A DNA stretch of 64,000 bases from Mycolicibacterium rhodesiae (GTDB lineage Bacteria; Actinomycetota; Actinomycetes; Mycobacteriales; Mycobacteriaceae). The position numbers and the translations under genes are program-made. Below the pieces are notes generated by a model. The model was not told where the DNA came from, did no database searches, and saw only the letters and a list, made by a program, of their open reading frames with translations. This document shows positions 18,555-27,986 of this stretch, piece by piece. The stretch's first letter is position 1. Each line of letters starts with the position of its first letter. The stretch is taken from contig NZ_MVIH01000006.1 of the NCBI RefSeq assembly GCF_002086695.1, forward strand, positions 62,001 through 126,000, given 5' to 3'.

Positions 18555-19775
18555 ATGTGGCAGGTCGGCTCGCTGAACCGGCCGGGGCGTCGAACCCGGC
18601 TGGCGGCTCTCGCGATCATCCCCGCCCTGCTCATCGGGCTCAGCGGGTGTAGCAGCGGTGAGCCGGCGCCCGCCCCGGTCAAGGTCATCGCGGACAAAGG
18701 CACCCCCTACGGTGATCTGCTGGTGCCGCAGCTGACGGCATCGGTCAAGGACGGAGCGGTTGACGTGCCGCTGGACCGCCCGGTGACGGTGAGCGCCACC
18801 GGCGGGGTGCTCGGGTCGGTGACGATGGTCAACGAGTCCGGCAAGCAGGTGGCCGGCACCCTGAGCCCGGACGGCGTGACGTGGTCGACCAGTGAGCCGC
18901 TGGGCTACAACAAGAGCTACACGTTGAGCGCGCAGTCGCTGGGTCTCGGTGGCGTGACGACCGAGAAGCTGACCTTCGAGACGCAGTCACCGGAAAACCT
19001 GACAATGCCCTACCTGTTGCCCGGCGACGGCGAGGTCGTAGGCGTCGGTCAACCAATCGCGGTGCGCTTCGATGAGAACATCCCGAACCGCCTGGCGGCC
19101 GAACGCGCGATCAAGGTGACCACCAACCCGCCCGTCGAGGGTGCGTTCTACTGGCTGAACAACCGTGAGGTGCGTTGGCGCCCGGAGAACTTCTGGAAGC
19201 CGGGCACCACGGTCGACGTCCAGGCCAACACCTATGGGGTCGATCTCGGTGACGGGTTGTTCGGCCAGCAGAATCTGTCGTCGCGCTTCACCATCGGTGA
19301 CGAGGTGATCGCGACCGCCGACGACAACACCAAGCAGCTGACCGTCCGGCGCAACGGCGAGGTCGTCAAGACCATCCCGATCTCGATGGGCAAGAACAGC
19401 ACCCCGACCAACAACGGTGTCTACATCGTCGGCGACCGGTTGTCGCACATGATCATGGATTCGTCGACGTACGGCGTTCCGTCCAACTCGCCCAACGGCT
19501 ATCGCACCGAGGTGGATTGGGCCACCCAGATGTCCTACAGCGGCATCTACGTCCACTCCGCGCCGTGGTCCGTAGGCGCGCAGGGATATTCCAACACCAG
19601 CCACGGCTGCCTGAACGCCAGTCCGAGCAATGCGCGGTGGTTCTATGACAACACCAAACGCGGTGACATCGTGGAAGTCCGCAACACCGTCGGCTCGACA
19701 TTGCCGGGCACCGAGGGGCTCGGCGACTGGAACATTCCCTGGCAGCAGTGGAAAGCGGGCAACGCCAACGCTTAG
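18555..19775 (+). CDS. ldtB: L,D-transpeptidase LdtMt2 (LppS), lipoprotein
   Basis: This 406-aa cell-wall enzyme makes 3-3 peptidoglycan cross-links and is the target of carbapenems. The N-terminus is a lipoprotein signal with lipobox LSGC (Cys32). Two Ig-like domains follow (about residues 55-250). The YkuD catalytic domain follows them and ends with SHGCLN, which puts the nucleophile at Cys352, matching Cys354 of the 408-aa M. tuberculosis protein. The C-terminal tail ends in a Trp-rich extension NIPWQQW. The start is at ATG 18555, because the open frame upstream is intergenic. The position matches Rv2518c. The stop overlaps the convergent gene by 4 bp. Confidence 0.96.
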   Translation: MWQVGSLNRPGRRTRLAALAIIPALLIGLSGCSSGEPAPAPVKVIADKGTPYGDLLVPQLTASVKDGAVDVPLDRPVTVSATGGVLGSVTMVNESGKQVAGTLSPDGVTWSTSEPLGYNKSYTLSAQSLGLGGVTTEKLTFETQSPENLTMPYLLPGDGEVVGVGQPIAVRFDENIPNRLAAERAIKVTTNPPVEGAFYWLNNREVRWRPENFWKPGTTVDVQANTYGVDLGDGLFGQQNLSSRFTIGDEVIATADDNTKQLTVRRNGEVVKTIPISMGKNSTPTNNGVYIVGDRLSHMIMDSSTYGVPSNSPNGYRTEVDWATQMSYSGIYVHSAPWSVGAQGYSNTSHGCLNASPSNARWFYDNTKRGDIVEVRNTVGSTLPGTEGLGDWNIPWQQWKAGNANA

Positions 19776-21046
19776 CGTCGCTCCCCGAAGGTCCGGACGA
19801 AGGACAGCACCCGCGGCGACAAGTGCGGGGGAGTCCACGGCTCGTGGGTGGACCCTGGCGCGGATTTGACGGCGTCGAGACCCCTTTCGCCACCGAATCG
19901 GCCGATCAACTCTGTCACGGCCGCGACGTCCTCGGCGACGGTCGGGTACAGGATGGTGTCGATCTGGTCCTGTAAGGCTGTGAGTTTCGGCTGAACCCCC
20001 GCGAGCATGTCCAGCACACTGGGATCGCGGCTCAGCGCGGTGAGTTCATCGGGCGCCGGCCATCGTCTGCCCGGTTGATTCGCGTGTGTCGCCATGCGCT
20101 CACGGTCCAGGTGAACGTCCACATGGGGCTCGCCGTGTCGGCGCGCGGTGAATTGGTAGCGCAGCGCGTTGCTTTCGCAATCGTTCAACTCGCTCAGCCA
20201 ACGGTAGTCGAACGACGATTCGGCGAGGTCGTCGAACAACGCATCAACTGCCCGAGCCTGGGGACTGTTGTGGCCGAAGGCCTTTGACGCACTCGCAACC
20301 GACTGTTGTCGATGGCTGTGCAGGGCGGCAGTGACGGCAGCCAGTGCCGAGCCGATCTTGCGACGACGCTCGTCGTTGATGCGCTCGTCGAAGGTGGAAC
20401 CGTGGGTGGTCTGCAAATCGAGGACGATGCCGGTCACGACGTCGGTCAAGGTTTCGCTTGCAATCATGATGCGCTGCAACGACTCCCGGTTCACCATCGT
20501 CCGCAGGCGGCCGTATGCCTCGCGGTAGCGCTTGTTCTCGGAATCCGTGAGCGCGCACACCTTGTCGAACGTGATCCCGGCGTCCACCGTCGGCCGGGCG
20601 CCCGACGCCTGCAGGCTGGCCGTCAGCGCGACGGTCCGGGCGTCGATCTCGTCGGCCGGCGGACCGCCCTCGTCCAGCCAGCGGCCGCACTCGCGCCGCA
20701 GCGTGCCCAGGCAACGCTTGATCGAGGTGTGTATCGCCGAAGGCGTCATTCGGTCCCGGACGTCCGCGGTGCGGTAGTAATCGAGAGTCGCCGAGGTCAT
20801 CGCATGTGCCAGCGCTTGCAGGGTGCCGAGAACAACCAGGATGGCCGGGTCGTCGTGCGGTGGGGGATCGGCCGCCGCGGCGCCCTGCCAGATCTCCCAG
20901 GCGTCCGCGCAGTAGTCGAAGGGGTCGTCAGCGTCGATGGCGTCGAGGGCCGCGCAGAAGGCGTCGAGTCGATCTGTCCAGACACCGAGTGGACCGGTGT
21001 CGCCGGCGAACCCGCTTGATTCAGTGGTTGCGTCGTGACCGTGCAT
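19772..21046 (-). CDS. Conserved hypothetical protein, 424 aa
   Basis: This protein is acidic and predicted soluble, mostly alpha-helical. The N-terminal block [19 protein letters not shown] is shared with the shorter gene just upstream (21269-21727), so the two are paralogues. The middle region contains [19 protein letters not shown] and a basic helix [12 protein letters not shown]. No catalytic motif is recognised. The stop overlaps the ldtB stop by 4 bp. It is absent from the corresponding place in M. tuberculosis as I remember it, so it looks like an accessory gene. Confidence 0.72.
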   Translation of the reverse strand: MHGHDATTESSGFAGDTGPLGVWTDRLDAFCAALDAIDADDPFDYCADAWEIWQGAAAADPPPHDDPAILVVLGTLQALAHAMTSATLDYYRTADVRDRMTPSAIHTSIKRCLGTLRRECGRWLDEGGPPADEIDARTVALTASLQASGARPTVDAGITFDKVCALTDSENKRYREAYGRLRTMVNRESLQRIMIASETLTDVVTGIVLDLQTTHGSTFDERINDERRRKIGSALAAVTAALHSHRQQSVASASKAFGHNSPQARAVDALFDDLAESSFDYRWLSELNDCESNALRYQFTARRHGEPHVDVHLDRERMATHANQPGRRWPAPDELTALSRDPSVLDMLAGVQPKLTALQDQIDTILYPTVAEDVAAVTELIGRFGGERGLDAVKSAPGSTHEPWTPPHLSPRVLSFVRTFGERR

Positions 21047-21268
21047 GCTGCAACCCTCCCCCAGCTAAGCGGTGCAGTTATTACCTGACGGTAACTCATG
21101 TTCGGATATTTGGGTTGCCCAACTGCGACGAGCGGACGAAATCTTTACCATTTCGAGGTTTCGGGGGAGCGGATCAGCCCTCGTGAGCCGTACGAAGACG
21201 GGAACCGAATCGCCTGGTCAAGGTGGACACCTGTCCGGTCCGTCCGGGTCGAGAACAAATTGTTGGTG

Positions 21269-21727
21269 CTACGCCGAGAGCTGGTTGCCGAACTTCGTGG
21301 CAACCTGCAAGCCCGCCATCGCGGCGGCGCTGCGTGCCTTCACCGTCGCGGCTCCTGGCAAACCTTCGTGCTTCCACCGCTCGCATTGAAGGTGGACTGC
21401 GTTCAGCTCATCGATCAGCGAGTTGTGGATGGCCGAGAGCGTCAGCCGACGGCTGTCGCTCGGAGGGCTGTGGTGATCGCGAGCAGTCGAAGTGACCGCC
21501 TCCGCCAACACCTCAATCACGCCCAGCACGAGAAGCATTGCCGGATCGGTGGCCGAGGGCGGATCGGAGATAGCTGCGCTCTCCCAGATGTCCCATGCGT
21601 CCTCGCAGAACGTGTACGGGTCATCGGCATCGATGGCGTCGAGTGCGGTGACGAAGGCGGCGAGACGGTCGAGCCAGGTGGTTAATTGCTGCGAACCGTC
21701 GATTTCAGCGAATTCGTCAGTGGTCAT
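21269..21727 (-). CDS. Truncated paralogue of the adjacent hypothetical protein, 152 aa
   Basis: Starting from the ATG at 21727, residues 15-150 align with the first 160 residues of the 424-aa neighbour. Shared blocks are [36 protein letters not shown] and LSAIHNSLIDELNAV. Homology stops at VATKFG and the protein ends four residues later. The 222 nt to the next start contain no continuation in any frame that I can see. This looks like a tandem duplication with loss of the 3' two thirds. It may be a pseudogene or a functional N-terminal module. Confidence 0.6.
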   Translation of the reverse strand: MTTDEFAEIDGSQQLTTWLDRLAAFVTALDAIDADDPYTFCEDAWDIWESAAISDPPSATDPAMLLVLGVIEVLAEAVTSTARDHHSPPSDSRRLTLSAIHNSLIDELNAVHLQCERWKHEGLPGAATVKARSAAAMAGLQVATKFGNQLSA

Positions 21728-21952
21728 CCTCGGGTCCCTTCGCGATACGCGTCCCCCCGGACGCCAAGCTGCTGTTCCGGTCTGTACCCCGTCGAGGAAC
21801 TTTTGAATCATCAATATTTGCCACGGCCCGTGCGCACAAAGGGCCATCGCGCCGCAGCGGCGATCCGTCACGAGCCGCCGGAGGGCTTGCGCCGGCCGAC
21901 CAGAAACCATGCTCTGTGATAAGTGAACTATTAGCTCGCTCTTAGTCGTTCG

Positions 21953-21970
21953 ACCTACGCTGCCGTAGGT
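21953..21970. promoter_or_regulatory. Inverted repeat upstream of the 110-aa membrane protein
   Basis: Arms ACCTACG and CGTAGGT with a 4-nt CTGC loop end 23 nt before the ATG at 21994. It could be an operator or a 5'-UTR hairpin. Apart from this, 21728-21993 (266 nt) shows nothing recognisable. Confidence 0.35.
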
Positions 21971-21993
21971 AGTCGGGCTGGGAGTGAACGTTC

Positions 21994-22326
21994 ATGCGCA
22001 ACATCGATCCGGCCGGCGTCTCGATCCTCACGGTGGTGGTGATGCTGCCTGTGGGCGCCACGGTGTCCGGCGCGCTCACCTGGTCGATGTTCGGCAACGT
22101 CTATGGCGGGCTCGCGTTTCTCGGACTCTTCATCGTCGGCGTCGCCGCCGAGAACGTCCGGCAGCGGCGTAGCGTCGCCCGGCGCGTGCAGGCGGAGGCA
22201 GAGGCGGTGCAGTACATCGTGCGATTGCACGACGTCGCCCGTCAGTCCGGCGTGGAGCTGAGCACGCCGTCGTGGGCACAAAAAAGTCAGGCCCCGAAAT
22301 CGGGGCCTGACCTGCAGGGTGGCTGA
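21994..22326 (+). CDS. Small membrane protein, 110 aa, 3' end overlapping a terminator and tRNA-His
   Basis: The ATG at 21994 opens MRNIDPAGVSILTVVVMLPV. Two hydrophobic segments (about residues 8-28 and 36-52) are followed by a charged helix ENVRQRRSVARRVQAEAEAV. A GGGAG site lies 7 nt upstream. The last 15 residues (QKSQAPKSGPDLQGG) are encoded by the tRNA-His terminator hairpin and the tRNA 3' end on the other strand. The stop (22324-22326) is inside the tRNA gene. Either the tail is accidental or the original stop was lost. The function is unknown. Confidence 0.6.
   Translation: MRNIDPAGVSILTVVVMLPVGATVSGALTWSMFGNVYGGLAFLGLFIVGVAAENVRQRRSVARRVQAEAEAVQYIVRLHDVARQSGVELSTPSWAQKSQAPKSGPDLQGG
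22280..22311 (-). terminator. Intrinsic terminator of tRNA-His
   Basis: Perfect 12-bp arms GTCAGGCCCCGA and TCGGGGCCTGAC (22286-22297 and 22300-22311) are followed on the minus strand by six T (22285-22280). This is a textbook rho-independent terminator, 6 nt beyond the tRNA. Confidence 0.9.
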
Positions 22327-22391
22327 CGGGACTCGAACCCGCGACAGCCAGGATCACAACCTGGTGCTCTACCAACTGAACTACAGCCACC
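22318..22391 (-). tRNA. tRNA-His (anticodon GTG)
   Basis: This 74-nt tRNA includes the extra 5' G(-1) pairing with C73, the hallmark of tRNA-His. The acceptor stem is GTGGCTG/CAGCCAC, the anticodon loop TTGTGAT gives GTG, and the T loop GGTTCGAGTCC is canonical. CCA is not encoded. A strong terminator follows. The 3' 9 nt overlap the end of the opposite-strand membrane-protein ORF. Confidence 0.95.
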
Positions 22392-22433
22392 ATCGCTGCG
22401 GACCGTCCGGAGGCGGCAGCAGCGTCGTCGATA

Positions 22434-23069
22434 CTAGCTGTTGTGGGCCTCTCCAGCCGAATCTGATTCGCCCGGGGCGTGGAGCTCGGCCGCCGCCGCG
22501 GCAATCTCGCTGGTAGAAGGCCCTGGCTGGGGGACGAAGGCGGTGCGTCGGTAGTACTTCAGCTCGCGGATCGACTCCTGGATGTCGGCCAGTGCGCGGT
22601 GGGCGAGCCCCTTTTCCGGTTGTCCGTAGTAGATCCGCGGATACCAGCGCCGGCACAGCTCCTTGATCGAGCTGACGTCGATCATCCGGTAGTGCAGGTA
22701 GTTGTCCAGCGTCGGCATGTCCCGTGCGATGAACCCGCGGTCGGTGGCAATCGAATTGCCGGCCAGTGGCGCGGTCTTGGCCTGCTTCACATGGGAGCGG
22801 ATGTACTCCATCACGAGTTCCTCGGCGGCCGGCACGTCGATGACGGACGCGCGGACCTCCTCGGTGAGCCCGGAGCGGCTGTGCATCTGGGTGACTACCT
22901 CGACCATGCCATCCAGTGACTCGTCGTCGGCATGGATGACGACGTCGATGCCCTCGCCGAGGACGTTGAGCTCGGCGTCGGTGACCAGAGCGGCGATCTC
23001 GATGAGCTTGTCGGTCCGCAGATCGAGGCCGGTCATCTCGCAGTCGATCCACACCAATTCTTCACGCAC
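22434..23069 (-). CDS. orn: Oligoribonuclease (DEDDh 3'-5' exonuclease)
   Basis: This 211-aa enzyme degrades 2-5-nt RNAs and pGpG-type dinucleotides to mononucleotides. Exo I is [13 protein letters not shown] (Asp9, Glu11). Exo II is [12 protein letters not shown]. Exo III is HRALADI, with the DEDDh His and Asp. The C-terminal tail is Ala/Glu-rich. GTG at 23069 gives the usual family length. The open frame continues upstream through the neighbour's promoter and coding region and is not used. It is the positional orthologue of Rv2511 and is divergent from the HerA-like ATPase. The diguanylate cyclase encoded at 52.2 kb would supply its c-di-GMP-derived substrate. Confidence 0.96.
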   Translation of the reverse strand: MREELVWIDCEMTGLDLRTDKLIEIAALVTDAELNVLGEGIDVVIHADDESLDGMVEVVTQMHSRSGLTEEVRASVIDVPAAEELVMEYIRSHVKQAKTAPLAGNSIATDRGFIARDMPTLDNYLHYRMIDVSSIKELCRRWYPRIYYGQPEKGLAHRALADIQESIRELKYYRRTAFVPQPGPSTSEIAAAAAELHAPGESDSAGEAHNS

Positions 23070-23142
23070 AGCGCTCAACCCTAAGCCCCCGCTGACTTGT
23101 AGTGTCGTATGGCCATCACCCGAGCGACCACGGAGGCGGCCG

Positions 23143-24714
23143 ATGAGCAGCGAATCGACGACGACCCCTGCCCAGCAGATCGCCGCGGGGTACGCGACCA
23201 CCGGGGCGACACTCGATCTCGGTTCGGTCGTCATCGATGGAGCGGTCGATCCGACGGCGCAGGTTCGCATCCCGCTGGCCATGATGAACCGCCACGGCCT
23301 GGTCGCAGGGGCCACCGGCACCGGTAAGACCAAGACATTGCAGGTGATCGCCGAGCAGCTTTCTGCGGCGGGGGTACCGGTGATGATGGCCGACGTCAAG
23401 GGTGACCTGTCCGGTCTGTCGCGGCCGGGGGAGTCCAGTGACCGGACCCTGCAGCGCGCCAAGGACACTGGTGACGACGGCTGGGCGGGCGCGCCGTTCC
23501 CAGTCGAGTTCCTTTCGCTGGGCACCGGCGGTATCGGCGTCCCGGTGCGCGCCACGATTTCGGCGTTCGGTCCCATCCTGCTGTCAAAGGTGTTGGGGCT
23601 CAATGCCACTCAGGAGTCCACGCTCGGGTTGATCTTTCACTGGGCCGATCAGCAAGGGCTGCCGCTGCTGGACCTGAAGGATCTGCGGTCGGTGATCACC
23701 TATCTGACCAGTGACGAGGGCAAGGAGACGCTGAAGACCATCGGCGGGGTGTCGGCGCAGACCGCGGGCGTCATTCTGCGCGCACTGGTCAACCTCGAGG
23801 CGGAGGGCGGTGACACCTTCTTCGGCGAGCCCGAGATCGACCCCGCCGATCTGCTGCGCGTCGATGCGCAGGGCCGTGGGGTGATCACGCTGCTCGAGCT
23901 CGGCGACCAGGCCGCTCGGCCGGTGATGTTCTCCACGTTCCTGATGTGGGTGCTGGCCGACCTGTTCACCTACCTCCCTGAGGTCGGGGACGTCGACAAG
24001 CCCAAGCTGGTGTTCTTCTTCGACGAGGCGCACCTGTTGTTCACCGATGCGTCCAAAGCGTTCCTGCAGCAGGTCGAGCAGACGGTCAAACTGATCCGCT
24101 CCAAGGGCGTCGGGGTGTTCTTCTGCACCCAGCTGCCCACCGATGTGCCGAACAATGTGCTGTCGCAACTGGGTGCCCGCATCCAGCACGCGCTGCGGGC
24201 GTTCACACCGGATGACCAGAAGGCGCTGTCGAAGACGGTGCGTACCTATCCCAAGACCCAGTTCTACGATCTGGAAACGGATCTGACGTCGTTGGGTATC
24301 GGCGAGGCGATCGTCACCGTGCTCTCCGAGCGCGGTGCTCCGACTCCGGTGGCATGGACCCGGCTGCGCCCGCCGCAGTCACTGATGGACACCATCGGCC
24401 CAGACGCGATCAAGGCTGCGGCGCAATCGAGTTCGCTGTTCGCCAAATACGGACAGACCGTCGACCGCGAATCCGCCTACGAGATGCTGGCGGCGAAACT
24501 CGCACCGCCGCCGCAGGAGCCCGTCGACCTGCCGCCGCTATTACCGACCGGAATCGACCTGCCGCCAATGCCCAAGCCGCAGAAGGCCGAGCCGGGCGTG
24601 CTCGATCAGGTGATGAACAGCCCGGCGTTCAAGAGCGCGATGCGCTCGGCGGGCACCGTGATCGGCCGCGAGATCACCCGCAGCATCTTCGGAACAGGAC
24701 GCCGGAGGCGCTAG
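23143..24714 (+). CDS. DUF853 / HerA-like P-loop ATPase
   Basis: This 523-aa protein is orthologous by position to Rv2510c. Walker A is [10 protein letters not shown] (about residue 55) and Walker B is [11 protein letters not shown]. The motif [15 protein letters not shown] resembles the sensor region of HerA/FtsK-type ATPases. The C-terminus has a Pro-rich linker ([20 protein letters not shown]) and a conserved basic end [21 protein letters not shown] site precedes ATG 23143. The family is annotated as helicase-like, but its function is not established. The GRRRR tail may bind nucleic acid. Confidence 0.88.
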   Translation: MSSESTTTPAQQIAAGYATTGATLDLGSVVIDGAVDPTAQVRIPLAMMNRHGLVAGATGTGKTKTLQVIAEQLSAAGVPVMMADVKGDLSGLSRPGESSDRTLQRAKDTGDDGWAGAPFPVEFLSLGTGGIGVPVRATISAFGPILLSKVLGLNATQESTLGLIFHWADQQGLPLLDLKDLRSVITYLTSDEGKETLKTIGGVSAQTAGVILRALVNLEAEGGDTFFGEPEIDPADLLRVDAQGRGVITLLELGDQAARPVMFSTFLMWVLADLFTYLPEVGDVDKPKLVFFFDEAHLLFTDASKAFLQQVEQTVKLIRSKGVGVFFCTQLPTDVPNNVLSQLGARIQHALRAFTPDDQKALSKTVRTYPKTQFYDLETDLTSLGIGEAIVTVLSERGAPTPVAWTRLRPPQSLMDTIGPDAIKAAAQSSSLFAKYGQTVDRESAYEMLAAKLAPPPQEPVDLPPLLPTGIDLPPMPKPQKAEPGVLDQVMNSPAFKSAMRSAGTVIGREITRSIFGTGRRRR

Positions 24715-24770
24715 CAGGCGTGCTGCGGTCCGCCTCTGAGCGACAACTGCGCCTCAACCAAGTTCTCGCA

Positions 24771-24833
24771 CATCGAGATTGACGTCGGCGTGATCGGTAC
24801 TCGCACTTCCACACGCTTACGTCGATCTCGATG
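24771..24833. repeat. Long-spacer inverted repeat between convergent genes
   Basis: Arms of 15 bp with one mismatch, CATCGAGATTGACGT (24771-24785) and ACGTCGATCTCGATG (24819-24833), are separated by 33 nt. It lies in the gap between the convergent ATPase and cmrA genes and probably terminates transcription or stabilises both mRNA ends. Confidence 0.55.
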
Positions 24834-24858
24834 AAACGGGACGGTACGCCCGAGGAAG

Positions 24859-25665
24859 TTAGTCGCCGCCCAGCTTCTTGTAGACCGCGCCGACAATCGG
24901 CGTGACGATCGAGCGCGGCGCGTACCCCGATGCCACCGACATCGCCTTGGACGTCAGGCCGGGCACCACCCGCATCTTGTTGTGCTCCAAGCCATCCAGC
25001 GAGATCCGCGCCGTGTACTCGGTGTTGATCCACAGGAAGTCTGGGATCAGTCGCTCCACCAGTGACTGCTCTGCCTCGTCGGGCAGCTCGGTGCGCACCG
25101 GCCCCGGCGCCAGCACGGTGACATGCACACCGACACCCTTCAGTTCGCCGCGCAGCGACTCACTGAACGTGTTCGCGAACGCCTTGGTCGCGGCGTAGGT
25201 GGCGTTGTTCGGGATCGGCGAATTCCCGGCCGCCGAACCCGAGATGAGAATGCCGCCGGCCCGGCGGGCGACCATCCGCGGCAGCACCGCCAACACCAGA
25301 TCGTGCACACCGAGCACATTGAGCTGGACCTGAGCCCGCTCGGCCGCCGGATCCAGTTTCGCAACGGGCCCGAAAGTAGCGGTGCCCGCGTTGGCGCACA
25401 AGATCGAGATCTCTCGGCCGGCCAGCTCGTCGGCGAACGCGGTCCGGGCGTCGGGATCGGCGAGATCCACCGCGCGAACCTCGACGTTGACGCGGTAGCG
25501 CTCCGTGAGTCGCGCGGCCAGCTCGGCCAGCACCTCACCGCGGCGCGCGGTGATGATCAGGTGGTGGCCGCGGGCGGCGAGTTCGGTGGCCAGCGCCTCA
25601 CCGATGCCTTGGGAGGCACCGGTGACGACGGCTCTGCTGTCCGGGGAAGGTGCGGGTACTGGCAT
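24859..25665 (-). CDS. cmrA: Mycolate reductase CmrA (short-chain dehydrogenase)
   Basis: This 268-aa NADPH-dependent SDR is the orthologue of Rv2509. The Corynebacterineae homologue reduces the beta-keto group of newly condensed mycolate. Coenzyme binding is TGASQGIG, the NAG motif is LCANAG, catalytic Ser is in ISGSAAG, and Tyr/Lys are in YAATK. The C-terminal region VVPGLTSKAMSVASGYAPR fits membrane-associated SDRs of lipid metabolism. ATG 25665 gives the same length as the M. tuberculosis protein. The assignment rests on synteny plus motifs. Confidence 0.92.
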   Translation of the reverse strand: MPVPAPSPDSRAVVTGASQGIGEALATELAARGHHLIITARRGEVLAELAARLTERYRVNVEVRAVDLADPDARTAFADELAGREISILCANAGTATFGPVAKLDPAAERAQVQLNVLGVHDLVLAVLPRMVARRAGGILISGSAAGNSPIPNNATYAATKAFANTFSESLRGELKGVGVHVTVLAPGPVRTELPDEAEQSLVERLIPDFLWINTEYTARISLDGLEHNKMRVVPGLTSKAMSVASGYAPRSIVTPIVGAVYKKLGGD

Positions 25666-25688
25666 GCGGCAATCGTAGGGGGAGTCGG

Positions 25689-25761
25689 TTCCGGCGGGCA
25701 GGAGCGCCAGCGACTCGGGGAATGGCTTCCGGCGGGCAGGAGCGCCAGCGACTCGGGGAAT
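25689..25761. repeat. Two tandem copies of a 35-bp repeat
   Basis: Identical 35-bp copies at 25689-25723 and 25727-25761 are offset by 38 bp and separated by only 3 nt. Each contains GGCGGGCAGGAGCGCCAGCG. They fill the promoter region shared by cmrA and the divergent MFS gene (start 25778). Confidence 0.85.
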
Positions 25762-25777
25762 CGATACGCTGGCCCGC

Positions 25778-27094
25778 ATGCGCACGCCCCCGTCGGTTGC
25801 TCAGACCGCCGGACGGTCAAAAGTTGTGGCGTGGGCGTTGTGGGACTGCGGTTCCACCGGTATGAACGCCATCGTCGCGACATTCGTTTTCGCCGTGTAC
25901 CTGACCAGCACGGTCGGCAAGGACCTGCCGGGCGACACCTCGCCGGCGAGTTGGCTGGGCCGGGCACTCGCACTTGCCGGCCTCACCGTCGCGGTCCTCG
26001 CGCCGCTGACCGGCGTGCTGGTTCAGGCGCCGCAGCGACGGCGCGCCGCACTGATGCTGCTGACCGGGTTGGCGGTGCTGTCAACGACCGCGATGAGCCT
26101 CATCCGCGCCGAGCCGGCCTACTTCGCAATGGGCTTAGTGCTGCTCGGGTTCACCGCGGCGTGCGGGGACCTGGCCAGCGTGCCGTACAACGCGATGCTG
26201 CGGCAGCTCACCACCCCGCAGACGTCCGGGCGCATCTCCGGAATCGGGGCGGCCGCCGGGTACTTCGGCAGCGTCCTGCTGCTGATGGTCATCTACGTCG
26301 CGTTCATCGCAGGCTCCGGCCCGAACCGCGGCGTGCTCGGGATCCCGGTCGCCGACGGCCAGAACGTGCGCGCGGCCATGCTGATGGCCGCCGCCTGGTT
26401 CGTCGTGCTCGCGTTGCCGCTGCTGATCACCGCTCACACCCTCGCCCCGGCCGCCGACCTGGAGCCGATGCCACCCGGTCAGGCCGGGGGCTACCGCGGG
26501 CTGTGGAACGATCTGCGCTCCGAGTGGCGACGCGACCGCAACCTGGTCTACTACCTGGTCGTCAGTGCGATCTTCCGGGACGGCATCGCCGGAGTCTTCG
26601 CCTTCGGCGCGGTGCTCGGCGTCAGCGTCTACGGCATCTCGCCGTCCAACGTGCTGATCTTCGGGGTGATCGCCAGCACCATGGCCGCCCTCGGCGCGGT
26701 GCTCGCCGGGCCGGTCGACGACCGGATCGGCGGCAAGCCGGTGATCGTCGCCTCGCTGACGTTGATGATCGTCGTCGGCCTCACGCTGTTGTCGTTGTCG
26801 GGGCCTGTCGTGTTCTGGGTCTGCGGCCTGCTGTTGGCGTTGTGCGTCGGACCGGTCACCACGTCCGCGCGCACAGTGCTGCTGCGGATGGTCAGCGACG
26901 GTAAAGAAGCCGTCGCATTCGGGCTCTACACCACCACCGGACGGGCGGCGTCGTTCCTGGCGCCATGGCTGTTCTTCGTCTTCGTCGACGCCTTCCACGC
27001 CGACCGCGCCGGGCTCGGCGGGTTGTGCGTGGTGCTGGCAGTAGGGCTGGTGGGCATGGTGCTGGTGAAGGTGCCCAACCACCGGTTGGACTAG
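25778..27094 (+). CDS. MFS-type membrane protein, UMF1/Atg22-like
   Basis: This 438-aa protein has about twelve membrane segments and is orthologous by position to Rv2508c. WALWDCGSTGMNAIVATFVF at the N-terminus matches the WALYDW-type motif of the UMF1/Atg22 branch. A second half-motif GPVDDRIGGKPVI sits between TM8 and TM9. Possible amino-acid or metabolite export is a family-level inference. It ends by overlapping the proline-rich gene by 4 bp (CTAG). Two 35-bp repeats immediately precede its start. Confidence 0.85.
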   Translation: MRTPPSVAQTAGRSKVVAWALWDCGSTGMNAIVATFVFAVYLTSTVGKDLPGDTSPASWLGRALALAGLTVAVLAPLTGVLVQAPQRRRAALMLLTGLAVLSTTAMSLIRAEPAYFAMGLVLLGFTAACGDLASVPYNAMLRQLTTPQTSGRISGIGAAAGYFGSVLLLMVIYVAFIAGSGPNRGVLGIPVADGQNVRAAMLMAAAWFVVLALPLLITAHTLAPAADLEPMPPGQAGGYRGLWNDLRSEWRRDRNLVYYLVVSAIFRDGIAGVFAFGAVLGVSVYGISPSNVLIFGVIASTMAALGAVLAGPVDDRIGGKPVIVASLTLMIVVGLTLLSLSGPVVFWVCGLLLALCVGPVTTSARTVLLRMVSDGKEAVAFGLYTTTGRAASFLAPWLFFVFVDAFHADRAGLGGLCVVLAVGLVGMVLVKVPNHRLD

Positions 27095-27852
27095 CCGGCT
27101 CCGGTGCAGATCGTCAGTCCGCGGCCGGTACGTTCGCGGACCTGTGAGCCGTTCACCGACACGCTGCAGGTCACGTCACGTCCGACGTTGACCACGGCGA
27201 CGCTGGCCGATGTCCGCGCCGGCGACGACAGGCTGACTTCCTTGCTCCACGGCAGCATCACGTTGAACTCGGTCTGCATGATCCCGCCGGTGTCGACGTA
27301 GGTGATGTTGATCGCGCGGCCGTCCCCGGAGACGGTGTAGACGACGGTGTCGGTGCCCGCCGGGCTGGTGGTGTCGGCGGGCGGCGGAGCTGTCGTGCTC
27401 GGCGCGCCGCTGGTCGTCGGCAACGTCGGCCGCGTCGTCGTCGGCGCCACAGTGGTGGCCCTGGGTGTGGTCGTGGTCTCCGACAACGGGGGCAGCGGCG
27501 CCACCACCGTCGACTCTCGGGCCGAACTGGTCACGATCACCAGGGCGATCACCAGTCCCACCACCAGCAGCACCGCGACGGCCGCGGCGATCCACAACCA
27601 CTTCGGCGACTTGGGCGGGCCGGGGGGCGGCTCGGGCGGCTCGCTGGGCGGATAGCCGCCGCCTTGATGCCAGTAGGACGGCAGCTGTTCGGTGGGCTGC
27701 ATCGTCGGCGGCACGCCGCCCTGACCGTAGCCCGGGGCGCCGTAGCCGGGTCCGTAATACTGACCGGAGTAGGCGGGATCGGTGCTCGGCGGATAACCGT
27801 TGCCGGGGGACTGCGTCGGGTCAGACCACCCTGGTCGACGCGGATCGTTCAT
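27091..27852 (-). CDS. Proline-rich membrane protein with MmpS-like extracytoplasmic domain
   Basis: This 253-aa protein matches Rv2507. Residues 1-82 are a cytoplasmic Pro/Gly/Tyr-rich region with PGYGAPGYGQGG repeats. One transmembrane helix (about 88-108, WLWIAAAVAVLLVVG) follows. A Thr/Pro-rich stalk (115-165, with TTTRPTLPTTSGAP) leads to a folded C-terminal domain starting VVYTVSGDGRAINITYVDTG, the pattern of the MmpS/transport-accessory family. GAGGTGGGA precedes ATG 27852. A role in envelope lipid export or septal architecture is possible, but no MmpL is adjacent. Confidence 0.85.
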   Translation of the reverse strand: MNDPRRPGWSDPTQSPGNGYPPSTDPAYSGQYYGPGYGAPGYGQGGVPPTMQPTEQLPSYWHQGGGYPPSEPPEPPPGPPKSPKWLWIAAAVAVLLVVGLVIALVIVTSSARESTVVAPLPPLSETTTTPRATTVAPTTTRPTLPTTSGAPSTTAPPPADTTSPAGTDTVVYTVSGDGRAINITYVDTGGIMQTEFNVMLPWSKEVSLSSPARTSASVAVVNVGRDVTCSVSVNGSQVRERTGRGLTICTGAG

Positions 27853-27986
27853 TCCCACCTCATGCTTGCAGGCTACCTGCGAGTGGCAGCGCGGGGTTGA
27901 TGCCTGTTGCTCAGCACCGTGTTTACCACCGGCGGGCGACGTGGAACGTGTTACTGCGGTAAGAGGAACCAAAGAAAGTAGGTGGC

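Noticed and set aside
25689..25761. CRISPR array
   Set aside because: Only two repeat copies with a 3-nt gap; no spacer structure and no cas genes in the window.
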